This document shows, piece by piece, positions 23,576-37,631 of a DNA stretch of 64,000 nt (position 1 is the first letter of the stretch; each line of letters opens with the position of its first letter). The stretch is taken from positions 117,595,195-117,659,194 of the forward strand of contig CP136065.1 of the NCBI GenBank assembly GCA_032622095.1, written 5' to 3'. The translations under genes were made by a program, and so were the position numbers. The notes below the pieces were generated by a model, which was not told the origin of the DNA, did no database searches, and saw only the letters and a list, made by a program, of their open reading frames with translations. The stretch comes from Siphonodentalium dalli. Taxonomy: Eukaryota; Mollusca; Scaphopoda; Gadilida; Siphonodentaliidae.

Positions 23576-26500
23576 GTAGCTCTGTATAATGAAAGAAAAG
23601 AGGTACTGCTTGGTACACTGTTTTAAATCGCATAATGAACTATTGAAATGGACTGGTGGTGTCAGATATGACATGACGCACAGCCCCAATGCAAGTTAAT
23701 ATAATACACGTAAGCGTATCCGCAGTATTACAATATTTAGTGATGAATAGGTATTGCAGTTTGTGGTGATATCAGCTGCGTCTTCCATCAAGATTTCATC
23801 ACTTATATATGTATATTTATTTTAATTTTTAATTTCAACATATTAATTATTGCCATCATTATTTATTCAAATTAGAGCTTCATCTCCCAAAACGAGCCGG
23901 TCGTATTAGAAATTAGCCCAATGGTGGATTCACTGATATATTTCAGAAGCGGAAAGTGGGCTTCCACAAGTGGACTATTTCTGCTTTCCGCCATGACGAG
24001 GTGAAGATAATGAAACCTTAATATATTGTAACGCACAAGTGGTATATAGGACTACATACAGTTCCACCTCTCAAAGAATCGGAGGTTAGGAATAAGTCAC
24101 AAAGTTCCCCAAAATGGGTTACTCTGCAACCACTAACAACCTGATCCTCCAAGAGAAGGAAACTGCGTGCAGTCCCATATCTCACCAGATACAGTTACAG
24201 CCAAAAGTAACCGAGTGGATAAAATATAAAATGACTTAAATTCTGACACCAGTAGGTATTTGTTAAGCTGGACCTACACCAGCTGAGGGGTAAGTTGCAG
24301 GATACGAGATCCTAATAATTGAGATTAAATTAAATTATTTATTTAGCACATAGACTATATATAACATTTTAACAGATGTATATTTGTATGGACGGAATGT
24401 TGAATAATTATATATATGGAAATGAAAATAAGATGGAATATTTTATAAGTTGAATGATCTGAATGAAATGACTATTTATGAAATTATTATATAAATAAAG
24501 TGAGGAATGCATGATGCTACTTTAGAAATAATTTTCCAAATGACTTATAGTAATGATTAAACTTTAATGAACGAAGCTTTTAGAAACTTTATGAACTTAT
24601 GAAAAATTATGAATTTGTGAAAATAAAGAGGTTATGAAAATCAACGCAGATTTTGTGAAAATTAATGAAGACATGAAAATTAATGCAGATTTTTGATTAA
24701 CATGGCAAATGACTAGTAAATAAGGTTTGATATATGTTGCCCATTGTATTTTAATTAAATAGCTGAAATTATGTATCACAATGTTAAATGACTTGAAGCT
24801 GAATTATTATTAATTTGTGATACTGCAGAAAAACTTATAATTTAGCTGTGAAAAATATGTGATATAGTTAAAGACCATTTAACTTAGATTATTTGAATGA
24901 AATAATTAATATTTCATTCACAAATTAATTTTATGGGAATTAGAAAGCTTCACAAAGAAATATAAAAATGAACTAAGTTTTAGAAATTTTTAAGTTTTAA
25001 CCCCAGCCTAAAAGTTATTTAAAAGCTAAACATTTAACAAACACTTTTGAAATTTGTGGGGAAATAGCCTAAAAGTTTCAAATATATATTACGCAGAAAC
25101 GTATTTACAACAGGCCGGCACAGAAATAACACTTTGATGATACGATACAACACAAAACAATTACACAACATATGAACAAGGCACATACACCGATAAATAT
25201 TTGAGCTCACTGGTTGAAGTTTATATATATTTGTTGTGGTATTGGAATATTTAATAATGAGAACTGTATGGAAATATGATAGAATCAAAGACATTTTATG
25301 TTGTCTTATAAATAACCTGTTCAACAACTCCCTATGGGTCTTACATAATACGGTTGCCCACATATTTTGGAGATTTACGAATGCGACATATAGTTCTAGG
25401 CGCGACCCAGATACTATATAAATGAAGACTTTCCCTACAGTCAGACAATAGCGAACACCGGTGATCATGTGGATTACGCACTGAGGATATTAAAATACCA
25501 CTACAAAAACTTATTTATGAGAAATATAATAAATGAATATGGCTTAAAGGCACATGAGGCCTTAGTTGTCGAAAATATTCATATTTGTTCTAATCACCGT
25601 AAACAGAAAAACATTAAAACGCATACAGTTTCGTTCATATATACCATGACCATCACGTAAACAGCATGTTATCACAAAGACCTACTATATTTTACCTAAG
25701 CAAGAGCCTGATTGTGTTACAGAAGACAGCACAATGCTACTGGCTAATCACACACAAATGGCATAAACGCTCTTTATTAGTTCCATATCAGGAATTCACC
25801 AACAAAGAACGCTCTTTATGTTTACCATCATAATATAAACAAACACCAGAAAAGTAACTTTTTATGCTTTTGTTTACATAACAATGGTCAAACATTTGAC
25901 AATAACATACTGTTTATGCGATATTTCTTATTTGTATACGGACAAAGTCTGTCTACATTTTGATGTTCTTTCTGTTTGTGGCTGTTTTTGACGGGTTGAA
26001 ATATTTTCACAGGATACCCACCGCCAAGGCCAACCGTACCTTTAATATGGTTGCATATCAAGACATGATTTCACTTATTTTAAAACCATATAAAATATGA
26101 AGTTTTTATAAAACTTTAAATATTAGATGAACTAACTTAGCTGAATTAATGGCTAAGTAATGAAAAAATGGGAAAAGCTTAATAGCTTAAAATGTTGCAG
26201 AAAATGCAACCAAAACTTACTATGACTTAGCCCCATTACCGGCCAAGCATGAAACCACTTACTAAAGAATAATAATGAAATAAGTGAATATGTGAAGTAG
26301 GCATAGACTTGATTAATGCCTTTAAATATAAAATGTATGTGAAACATTAAATGGTAAGATTAGGAAATGAGAATTTATTGGCACCATTTACATGCCAATG
26401 AATAGAACTACAAGGGCTGACAAGTACAGAATCCACAGGTGGTCACCTGCAATATATGTAATCAATGCAGAGTGATGATATGACAGATATTTAATACTTA

Positions 26501-28266
26501 GCCTTACCAGAGAATGATACTTCTTACTTACTGACATTACTGGAACAAAACCTAGAGCGTCGCGCGTAGTAAATTTTGTTCCAGGGTTCTGCACCGTACT
26601 GTATGGCTTTGCTAAAATTTCATAAACTGCCTTTAAACTGAGCACTTAGACTAACTTTAAATTTATTTTACTAAAAAAAACTATTTCCCTAATAAATATT
26701 TTATGAATAAAATATTGGTGGGAAGAGTACCTTGGCTAAACCCTATTGGTATAATACAAGGCATACAATCCAGACATATGATGTACATAGACCAGTCACT
26801 TCAGACATATCTAGAATTTCTGCGATGCAAGGCATGGGTAATAGGCCAATCACTTAATGATTTTACATGCTCAGCCATCAAGTCACTTCTGACTGAGTCG
26901 GATGGCAGAGTTTTATGTGTGACCACTTCTGGTAATACATTGCCTAAATTTCCCAAAAAGCTCTAAGTCAAACTCATCATAAATAAATACATGGCTAAAT
27001 AGAAAGATGCAGAAATTTGCATATAAAATATCTGTCAGTCTACTTCACATGGAACTTTGAACCACTTCTGGTCTGAACGTTCTCTGTGAGCAGGGTGCAT
27101 GTGTTTGTCACTTCTGACATAATGCACAATTCAACCAACACGAATAAAGTGAAACTATGCCATGAAAAATTACCAAGTTATAAATTACTTATTAAAAGGT
27201 TCCAAGTGCTCATAATTAATTATTTAAATAAGTTTAGACAACTTATGAAAGTTTTAATTAAGAACACCTTACTATACAAAGTAATATACCCGTGCCTTAG
27301 AAACTAAACAACACTTACCTAGAATAAACAAGACTATGAAATATTTGATGCAGAACCTTGATTTACAAATTTTTAAGGCTTAAATACTAAAAGAATCTGC
27401 AGATAGTCTGCAGAGAATGCTGGAAATTTTTAGGTAAATCTGCAGGCCAATGAGAACGCTTCTGCGAACAGAACCTTGCATAGAAATGTGTCTGCAAGCC
27501 AATGAGGACGTTTCTGCGATCTCGTGCATGCAGAGTAAATATAGTTCCATTGTGTGCGTGAATTACGCATCTAAATAAATATTTATTTCACATATATTTA
27601 TTATGCACAAGTAATTGAGTAACATTTATGTGTAATACATGATCGTTTGTGAAGGCACAACTTCCAAAGAGCAGACTACGTAAAATCGGAAAGTTTAACC
27701 AGCGATTACTTCCCCTGACGTAAACAATATGGCTGCGCCCATGAAGTGAAAAATGTGTGAAAGTTGTTGATGAATTTTTGTGAATAACATTGTGAATACG
27801 TAACGTGACGATGTGAGATTTGGCACAAATGAAGATGGCATAATGATAGGTGAAACGGCTAAGTATGAATGACTAAATATTTGAATTATGAGTTTGATGA
27901 TGAAATTCTAAATGCAACATTTACGAAATGAGTTAATGAAATGAGTAAAGGCAGGGCCTTTACAATATTCATCATCGTGGATAATTCATAAAAATAACTC
28001 AGCAAACAGTTTAGCATTACCGCGAAAACGATATTCTAAGTCGTGTTTATGGCACTGAGCATACATATTTGTTTTGTTATTATTTAATACAAGTGTAACA
28101 ATTTGCAGGCGAGACCCCATTTTCTTTAAATTACGTTGAAATGCTGTGGGTATTCGCATACAGAGGTAAATAATAAGCGGCTTATGTTCACAATAATTTC
28201 ACGGTGCTATCAGAGTTCGCTTAAAAAATTAAGCAAGCATCTGTCAATTTCCTGGACCAATGTCAT
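23576..28266. other. AT-rich non-coding stretch
   Basis: About 4.7 kb of AT-rich DNA. Simple local repetition occurs at 24590-24700 (GAAAATTAATG-type words) and 27340-27530 (recurrent CTGCAG and CCAATGAGAACG/CCAATGAGGACG). A 144-residue minus-strand frame at 25034-25468 has no recognisable domain. I see no exon that I would defend. Confidence 0.4.
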
Positions 28267-30308
28267 TAGCGAGTTTGCTATTTCAAACAGGTACGGATAC
28301 GGGTAGCCACCCTTACCGGTACACGTTTTGTTATCGCAAACTGTTTTACGGTAGAATTAAGCACATGGCCTGGTAATGTATGGTGAGCCAACCGCAACAA
28401 AATTGATATATGATAATTTCTATGATATAGAGAAATTGTTATTCGATTCGCTTTATTGGCCGACTTTATACTTGCCGTTATAGTTGTGTGGTGGCCCTCT
28501 GGATAATGATTTGCATTCACCAGGGACAAGGCGACAGTGGGGAGGGGTTGGTGTCTTTCTTTGACTCATTTTGGTAACATTCTCAACAATTGGATTTCAT
28601 AAATAATTTAACAGACCGTTCGAGTTTTGATTGAAACAGATGGAATTTTCAGACTGAGAATGTTTGTTATATGATAGCTCAAATATACAATTACGCTAAT
28701 TAAATTTTCCAACCAATATTCGGTTTAAAGTGTGTTGTTTTTAAACAGAGGGTCAAGAATGTCCTATATGTACTTTTAGTCAGATATAAGACCGATATTG
28801 CCCTTATATTAGTTGGGGAATATTTAGTCATATTAATTGAAAATTTCCAGGTTCAGATCTACAAATGTTCTCGTAGGATAGGATAGGATAGGATAATTTT
28901 ATTTACAATATACACACATGGAAAGTACAATTACAAATAAATATAATATTAATAGACTATACATGTATATTGCTAGGGTTGATATAGTCATGGCTGACTG
29001 TCTTCCTATCACCCCTGAATGTGGTGACAGATTATATGACGAATTAATTTGATTGTTTTTAGGTTACGTTCATCGTGTGCAGACTGGATTTTTAATATAC
29101 AGGCTTTGTCAAGGCGATGGTACGAAAAGTGGTTCATATGTATGGGCACCTACTTGGTCGATATAATGAATGAATACTATGGATATACATGTGTGAGTGG
29201 AACCGAGTAGTAATAATGTGAGTGAGGTTTTGGGAATTTGTTTTTTAATTAACATGCAAACTAGAGTGAATTTTGTTTTATATGTTCGTATTGGTCGGCC
29301 CAGTAGACCCCCCCCCCCCCCCACACACATGACTTCTGGTAACAAGACTACTGATCCATTTAGAACTTGATAGACTACAATTCAGACACGTGAAGGAACA
29401 GTTGGGGGAAACCAAAGTCAACGGGGGTGCACCATTGTAATTACGAAAGGCTCAAGGAGGTGTATAGTTGGGAATTTGAAGATGGACACAACCTCTCAAC
29501 GCGGAAACCCTCTATAGTCACGTCCCTGGATCGAGACTGCGTATAGCACCATCAACTCACTCTCATGTATAATCCGAATTAACGCTCGCAAATTACTATC
29601 TCATTGGCTTTGGTGGGGGGGGGGGGGTAAAGATATTTGATTCGAATCGAGGAACCCACACATCAAAGCTCAAAGTGATCAGTAAACATTTTTTCAAGTC
29701 TATTATTTTTCACCACCGATAATGTTTAGAGGCCAAGTAAACAGTCGACGAGAAGACGGTCTCGGACCAAATTGCGGATGAAGATGGATAACTCTAAAAT
29801 CAAGTGGCTTTTTTCGTTGAACAAAATGTTAATAAATAACAGGTTGTGGGCAAATGTATACTCTAGTAGACTGTGGTTAGCACTGTTTTTGTTGGAATCT
29901 GATATGGGGACCATAGAATCGTATTGAGTACCTTTAATCATAACATGTCATTACTGGAGTGAAGACCTTTGGTAGAGAACAATTGGCGTTCCGTAGTTAT
30001 CTAAGTGCCAGAAGCCGCATCGATACTTTGAACATAAAACATATGGCTTAAAAGACAAATGTATTAATGAGATTTGCCCATGATATGTTGCAATAAATAG
30101 ATCAATGCAAAGCTGACTTCTATTCATATAATGCATGTACTTTTGAGTGAGAAAACTTTAGTGAAAGATTACCGGTCAAAGGGATACATCTACCAGTTCG
30201 AAATCCCTATCGCTGTATGCCATGCATTGAAAGTACGCAAGTGAGCATGACGAATTTCACCGACTTTCCGGTACCCGTACCCGTCGGACGGGTATCGCAA
30301 ACTCGCTA
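28267..30308. mobile_element. Possible 2-kb TIR element
   Basis: TAGCGAGTTTGC at 28267 is matched by GCAAACTCGCTA ending at 30308. Both ends then carry GGTACGG/ACGGGTA-type subterminal repeats. Terminal TAG with short subterminal repeats would fit a hAT-type element, but the 8-bp flanks (AATGTCAT, TTGGGATA) do not match and no transposase is visible. A decayed non-autonomous copy is the likeliest reading. Confidence 0.45.
28876..29110 (-). mobile_element. LINE-like 3' tail, minus strand
   Basis: On the minus strand the sequence ends in AAATAAAATTATCC and then four TATCC repeats (28876-28895). Upstream is sequence of the kind seen in CR1/L2-type 3' ends. A short simple-repeat tail rather than poly-A is usual for these families. 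The coding part is at most a vestige. It lies inside the 28267-30308 element. Confidence 0.4.
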
Positions 30309-32080
30309 TTGGGATATAACAGTAAAATAATTTTTTCCAATGCTCCAGTAAGTTAAAGAACACACTAAATGAGTGATCATGGCTATGGTATGGATTTAGT
30401 ATGGGTTAGCATTTGACTTCGAGAATATTTATAAGAACATAGTGCATGGCGACGGATGACAAAATTGTATCAGCCTTTCGAAAAACTATTGTTTACCTTT
30501 AAGGTAACAAGCAACAGTCTTCATGTCAATGTTATTGGGGCACAAAAACACCATGATAGAATATCACGAAATACACTGTAACTATATTGCCGATTGTTAG
30601 TCTATATTACCATACTCACGATACTGATATTTAAATGATCACAGTATATTGTTGTGGATGTATTCGCATATAAGCAGTTGAGTGGCCCAGACACTATAAA
30701 TTCATACATATAGTCGAGTGGCCCAGATACTACAATCATACCTATATAGTCTGGGTTAAGGGTGGGTATATTAGCTTTAGAAGATCCCTCCGAAATGGTA
30801 CATCATATATTAGTCGTGAGGGCTTTGGATTGTGGAATACAGACTACGGGTTGGCTAGTTACGCGAAAGAAGTCTGGAATTAGAAACGAGAGTTGCTGTG
30901 TAATCAGGTGAGGGAGTGGGTCTTCTAAACATTCCGCACACGAGTGAAATTGCCGCCCGTATCTTTAAATGATTTTAATTTGTGCATACTTTCTATTATT
31001 TTAAAATCACTCCTAACGGTAAATATTGCATATAAATATTTCACATAGACTATTTGATGTAGAAAAATGTTATTTCTATATGAAACGATGTAGTGAATAT
31101 CATTATTTCGGGTGTACCTGTTTTATAGGCGACGAAGTTTTGAGTTCGCTAATTTGCAAGTAATATTTTTAAAGATCTTACTTGGATGGTGCAATTTTAA
31201 TGAGTAACCATTATTTGCATCAGTATAACACTCAGTGCAGAACGCGAATGTATTTGGTCTATTTTGTTTAGAGATATTAAATTTGGAATAAAATTATTAG
31301 TTCTATATTTGTACTTCTGTATGGAATATCAAAGTCCAATTGGGGGATTGGGGGATTGGGGGCATATCTGAGGGATATTTCTAACCTAATTAAAAGGCCG
31401 CTAGGCCAAACTCGCGAAAAAAAATTTGCTTTTTGGAATCGAAAAAAAAAATGATTTTGTGAATAACCATTGAATCAATCTTCGCTTCCAACTATCTATG
31501 TTGCTATCACGTCTTGTTTTAATTGATTTGACACCACAATAATCAGTAAAATCGAAGTCGTAAAAAAATGTTTGTCCTCGATGGCGAAAATTCTGAGTCG
31601 AAAATGGGCAAAACTCCGTCATAAACCGTCGGACCATATCCAACTGCATGGCATAGTATTCGAGTATAATTCCCATTGATCATATTGCTATTGCGTTTCG
31701 ATATAGGAGTGATGAAAGGATGTCTATAGTATCCCATTTGTCTAGACTGGTTATTTACAAGAATTCGCCCGTACTATTAAATTATTGAGGTGTATAGTAT
31801 TCGACACGGCTCAAATAAGCCGGCTGTTACAATAATTGTGTTATATAGTATAGGGCTCGGGGTTCATAGTATTGGTATCAGCAGTTCATCACATGTGTTA
31901 TGTAAGCAATCTTTTTGCATCAATTGGGTGCCTGTTGATAGGGGCAGGTCAAGGGCCGCCGCCTGTGGCATATCTAGTCGTCCCACGACAACTGTTATCA
32001 CCGTTCATTATAAGTCACATGAGAGGCTGAGACGAAGATCTCCGATGGAGCTACACCTCGTCCGTCTATCCACCCGTTAA
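30309..32080. other. Non-coding, minor repeats
   Basis: No gene. Two copies of GAGTGGCCCAGA(C/T)ACTA lie at about 30680 and 30716. Short open frames at 31401-31737 and 31790-32080 are unrecognised. Confidence 0.4.
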
Positions 32081-32087
32081 GATTTGT

Positions 32088-32330
32088 TTCAAATGGGGTC
32101 ACCAGGTCAAATAGGAGCGTAGCCAGCGACATAACTCTTTCCATCCATAATAATTCTTAAAACATCTGCTCAGGAACCATCAGGCCTATTTAGTTTATAT
32201 GTGGTACAGATGGTCATTGTGTGACTGGGGTCCATATTTGTTCAAATTGGGTTACCAGGTCAAATGGGGGCTGACCAAGGGAAATAACACTTTGCATCCA
32301 TAGTAATTTTTGGGACATCTTCTCCAGAAC
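32088..32330. repeat. 153-bp direct repeat
   Basis: TTCAAATGGGGTCACCAGGT at 32088 recurs as TTCAAATTGGGTTACCAGGT at 32241. Both are followed by similar GGGAAATAACACTTTGCATC-type sequence. A weaker third unit may follow to about 32470. Confidence 0.7.
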
Positions 32331-32479
32331 ATATAAAGTGGTCGAGTTAAGAGACTGAACAATTTTACTCCAATGAAATCACTGAGACTCACTTTTCCCA
32401 GAAACCACCGGGCTGATTAATTTTAAATTTGGTGTGTAGGGGCCTTGGATGGTAGGAATTCTGATTTTATCACATGTCA

Positions 32480-35400
32480 AAAATGGGTAGAGCTCGTGTC
32501 ACACTTTTCCCCCGGAAAGATTTCCTAATACTTCTCCTTCGCGGAAACAATTTCGGCTGTGGAATTTTGTTCATTATTTATGTCAGAGCATAGCTTCCAA
32601 ATAAGAGATGAGATTTGTATATTCATATTCATGGACTTTTAAGCATTCTCTTCTGAATTATATTTGAAACTTTACATTCCAGTAAACAGTAGCTTGAACC
32701 CATTTATTGGAATCGTAATAACTAGTTGTGTCAACTTTATTGCGATAGTTCTGAGGAGCTGGAGATTTTTTCAAAAGGGAATGGCTAGTCATATATAGAC
32801 AGAGCATTAGAACGTAAAACCCCATTTAAACAATTAGCTTAAATTTCATATCATGAGCTAGATGTTGTATATGGGGGTGAACAACCCCTTTAGGCAAGGT
32901 TGTAAATATTGAAGAAGCCCCTCACCCTTGTCCTTGAATCGTCAAGCATCCCTGCTACAGAACGGTTATTTGCAATTTTTCTGAAATGTTGTAATCGGAC
33001 GTTCTTCTTGTGGTATCTATCGGGGGGGGGGGGGGGGTCTGACGAAAACATTCGATACACATGGCTGGAGTGGGTGGATGTTACGCAGCTCCGAATTTTT
33101 TTTCACTTTTTCCCAGTTATTCAAACAATGAAACTATTTTATTGTTCAGCAGTCTAATTAACCCACACTAAGTTGATAGGAGGGGTCTACATATGTTGAT
33201 AGAGCTGCTTTAATTGTACTCGGTTATAAATTGAACTGAGGTCTCAAGTGAACTCAGGTGTGTTGGGTACCTAATTAGTTGGACAAATATTTACCGTAGC
33301 AATAAAATGGAAATATATAGAGGGTGTCAATTCCATGCAGATGAAAACAATATGCATATTTGATTCCAAATTGAAATTGTATAAAACAAAAACACAATAG
33401 TACCACCACAACACACGGACAAGGAGTTAAAATACCGGTATATAATTGTTACCATCACGCAAACTCATCAAAAAGTGTACAATAAATTGTGAGTCAAATC
33501 TTTCAAACTTTTAGCTGATTGTTAGTTGAGTCTGATACAAATTGTCTTGGTCATCCAAAACAGGTAGTACACTCAAACATATGATATCCATTAAACCATT
33601 CAACAGAGGAATAACGTTATCTGTATCATGTATATACATTGTTCAGAATAAGGGAGATGCCGAAAAGTTCCATTATTAGACAAAATAGAAAGAAAATTTT
33701 TTACAAGAAAAGTAGCAATAATCATGGGAAAAGGGGTGGGTCCTCAATATAATCGAGGAAAGACTGTTTATGCACGTAGAGGGTGGTGGACCCTTGTTGT
33801 GCGGAACTTATCTTTTCAACGATTTGTGCCGATTATTTTTATGTAAAACTTTGAGGACATGGAAATGTCATATTATAAACCGTTATTGTCTTTAATCGGA
33901 TTATGAATATTTGTATGCTACATAATTAAATTAGACCACATTATGTGCATAGTGTACCATAAATAACAATTAAACAAAATGTCACCATGACAACAAAGAT
34001 TGATATGGGACAATTTAATACCACTCGTCGGAACAACATCGTTTCGATCACATGGAGAAAGATCTCCACAGATGTCTCAGAAATGTCGTATATAGCAAAT
34101 CATTTTACTGAAGAAACCAGACGGACCGAGAAGCCCCGTTTGTTTCTTAAAACGATATATGTGTAATGTATATTGGTATGTGTTTCTGCATGTGGATATG
34201 GATGTTATGTTTCTGCAAAATATTCTGCAGCCCAACGTCTTATAACAAGTAAAATCGGTTTATTGATAAAGCTGGCGAGCTGGAGCCGTTAAGGCGTGTT
34301 AATATTTTTAATTTGAGACCGAAATCCAATTGCTAACAGTTTTCTTTCAATTATCAAAGATAATTTTGCATGACTCACAAAATTGACTGCTCAAATACAA
34401 ATATCGACACGTCAATTTACATACATGTATAGTGGACAATAGATTTCGAAAGTTGGAAAATATTACTTTAACATTTCGCACGTTTACTTTGAACATTTAG
34501 CTTTGCCATTTGTTGATTTCAAAAGTGATATTCAGAAAGTTAAAAAAAAAACAAATAAAAAGGTAAGTCTCGAAATTCATTGTTGTAAGTTATAAAAATC
34601 ATTAAAAACACCATTTAAGTTATCACTTTATGTTTTTAATTTAACTTTCAAATATAAATTTTGTGTCATGTTCATGTATATCTCCCATTGTTTTCAATAC
34701 GGTCGCGTTAATCTGTTCGATCAGCGTGTGGTCGGAGATAAAGTCAACGGTTGCATGGAAAAACAACGGAAGACTTTAAATGTCAAGTTCATGCATTCCA
34801 TTGCATTGCTTATATATCGAAAAGACTTTCTTGGCAGATACTTTTGCCATACGAAAATAGTGTCAATGCATTATCAGTCATGCCCTGCATGGACATCGTG
34901 TGCATCATATGTATTGTATGACATCGGCACTGGTTACTATGTATATATTTGGCCGCATCATATTCGTGGGAATAATGAGGTTTGGGAATGGCTATTAAAA
35001 CTTATTGTTGGTCAATAATCATAAAAAGTCCCATTCAATAAATTAAATAGAAAATTAAAATGGAGAAAAGGTAAATGAGTTATTTCATCGAAAAAGAGAA
35101 AATCAACAAACAACTACATGTACATAAACAAATGCGTTCCGTTTGTGGGAAATTCAATGGTTAGCTCGAGTTAATCTCGAAAGTTAATCGGAATCGGAAT
35201 GTTGCATGTAGCAATCGATGTTAATTATTATATCATGCATGCCGATTTCGTCTGTTTCTTCTGGGTGAATGCGCACACGAGAACAGGTTTATCGTTAACT
35301 AGAGCATGGCTTGCCATTGACCATGTACGTCCAGATGGTGGATTGAAACAATGCCCTTAATATAAGAAGTCTGGTGCATGAACTAACCACTTCAAGTGGA

Positions 35401-35700
35401 GTTTGGTTACTTCTGCCTGTTGATAATCTTAACAACATTATCAAAACCAATCTGGCGACGTTCCACTCAACAGTATTCTTACTTTAGGTCGTGTACAGAA
35501 CATATATATGGTGTTTGACGAGAACTTAAACCGTAACCGGTGTGACTAAATACAGCAGAAACCAGACCGCATGCATGTGGCACTCGCACCGACAAGGACT
35601 CCACACATATCTGTATACACGGAAACTACCATCGACTATATTCTCGAAGAAACAAGGGAAGATTGGGGCAACAAATCGGGGCAATGCCTCAACATGCCGC
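32480..35700. other. Non-coding, nothing recognised
   Basis: About 3.2 kb. The largest open frame (34668-35018, 116 residues, plus) has no domain that I recognise and sits in AT-rich DNA. It is left uncalled. Confidence 0.4.
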
Positions 35701-35705
35701 CATCA

Positions 35706-36025
35706 TCGAATATGTTTGCCCTAAATGAAGCTAACAGATCGGATACAGACCGAACCTCCCCAGTGGTGTCTACGGTTGATTTCCGTGGTGGATGGTAGTT
35801 CCCCTACATGTGTGAAGTTCTTATATAACGGTACATATCAGGCGGTCCATTCTGCGTTTCTAATATAGTAAGCATAAAGGGGTTAATCGCGGCCGTGGTC
35901 CGTCCGTGTATGGGGGATTTTTCGTGAGACCCCTGCACTTTTCTGGCGACTGAACTAACCCCTAGACACCACACGGAGCGATCCGGTATGTTAGCTTCAT
36001 TCACGGCAAACATATTCGTAGATAA
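35706..36025. repeat. Short inverted repeat (arms about 75 bp)
   Basis: AATATGTTTGCCCTAAATGA at 35708 is mirrored by TCATTCACGGCAAACATATT ending near 36018. Pairing extends through GAAGCTAAC and GTGGTGTCTA. The small frames on the two strands share the peptide NMFA(L/V)NEAN because of this symmetry. Confidence 0.65.
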
Positions 36026-36038
36026 GGTATTTCGTGGG

Positions 36039-36150
36039 TTAAGGTCAATCCACACCGGACGCGAGCGCGCGATTATAACGGCCGTTTTCTGTCGTCCGTA
36101 GCAGTTCAAAGCGCGTGATATTTATATTCACACCGCAAGTGACTGAATTC
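36039..36150. repeat. TTAA-ended repeat A, left copy
   Basis: Begins TTAAGGTCAATCCACACCGG and continues through ACGGCCGTTTTCTGTCGTCC and a TTATATTCACACCG segment. An inverted copy ends at 45186. A TTAA at the outer edge recalls piggyBac-type target sites, but no transposase is seen. Confidence 0.65.
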
Positions 36151-36284
36151 CGTCCGATAGGCGAGCACAGCAGTGATTTTATGCTTCGTCGATTTTTCGC
36201 TTTGTGGCAAACCAGCGGGATAATTGGGTCGCTGTCAAATAGGATATTTATACGCTCGTATTCCTCCTATTTCACAGTTATAAA

Positions 36285-36585
36285 CGTAAGTATAAATTGT
36301 ACATACACATTTGCCGATCGCAAGCGGGTTCCATTTGAGCGAAGGACTCTTTTTTATAGATAAAAACGGCCTTTGATCACTTCAGAAAATAACTTTCTCG
36401 CAAAAATCACCTCTTCAAATATAATTTTAGCACATATACAGCATCTGTCGGAAATCCCACTATATTGCAACGGAAAGGCCGTTATGTGTCCAACATATAT
36501 TTACATTATCTTGGCTCGGTTGTGTTCACAATCTGAAAGTATAGAGACTATTTATTTGGACACCCCACTCGTCAGTCTCTTTACG
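36285..36585. repeat. Inverted repeat B, left copy
   Basis: From CGTAAGTATAAATTGTACAT to CACCCCACTCGTCAGTCTCT. The reverse complement is at 42657-42930 with high similarity over about 270-300 bp and small indels. Together the two copies bracket the LINE. Confidence 0.85.
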
Positions 36586-37631
36586 CCTAGTTGTGTACGA
36601 CATCACCAGTTGCGACGTTGTACAGGAATCGTACAGTAATGATATGTTCCTTTCGACCCATTTAAACATAACTATGTCTTTGAAATGTCACGCCATTGAA
36701 CTTACATACTCTGTCTGAATCAAAGAAGGTATTCTTATTAACATTTAGCGACTTTTATTTGACTCCGCAAATAACAAAACTGTATTTTGGGGGTGGGGTA
36801 GGCTGTATGTTATATTCTGTGATGAAATTGTGTATACGTGAGAATTTACTAATAAAAACTACAGGTCGTATGTGCACCATCGCCTTATAGTTGCGGTCAT
36901 GTGACGAAGGGGTCGTGACTGCGAGTGCCTCCTTGGGTATCACTACATGAATATCGAGTGGCCAGTCCCAAAAAGTCCAACAAATGATAGCTTCGAGTTG
37001 CTCCTCTTGGGTTGGAATTTTCCGGCAGAGACTTACAGACAAACGATTGGAGAAAATTGTCCCCCAACCCCACCCTGCCAACTGGAAGTTAGACTTAGAT
37101 TCATATTGAAAACCCAAAACAATGGGGGGGGGGGGTAGATATCGCTCGCACATCACAAAGTCCATGGATACATTTTAGACTCAGTGTCTCCAAAAAAGTC
37201 ACATATGTCCACATAAGTAGACTTGGCTAAGATATATTGTGTCACAATTGGGACGACAATATCGCAATTGTCAATGTTCGTTAACTGGAAAACAGCGATG
37301 GATAGACTGTATTTTATGGTTCACTGTGCCTAAATATGTTTTTTGATCATACCATCGATCGGGAAAAGTGTGTTATGTACGGAAGTATCCCGTTATGAGA
37401 GATGTCATGCGATGACGATTTTGGTTGTACATGCATCTTTCAGTTTCCTATCGCTTAAATCAACAAATCACTCCACTGATATCGAACATTCAAGCCTTGA
37501 TGTTTTATGTTTTTCAATAAGTCTAATTCTACATTATTATATTATGTTTACTCAAATTTACTTTTGGTACTTATATTTAAAAGATAGAGTTTGAACTCTT
37601 GAGTCACCGGAAAAGTTGAGAAGTAATATGG

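Noticed and set aside
25034-25468. 144-residue minus-strand open frame
   Set aside because: No recognisable domain, AT-rich context, and an overlapping frame on the other strand; probably chance.
29308-29322. Telomere-like G/C-rich sequence
   Set aside because: It is a homopolymer, not a TTAGGG-type repeat.
28267-30308. Target-site duplication around the TIR element
   Set aside because: The 8-bp flanks AATGTCAT and TTGGGATA do not match.
34668-35018. 116-residue plus-strand open frame
   Set aside because: No motif, splice context or repetition supports a gene.
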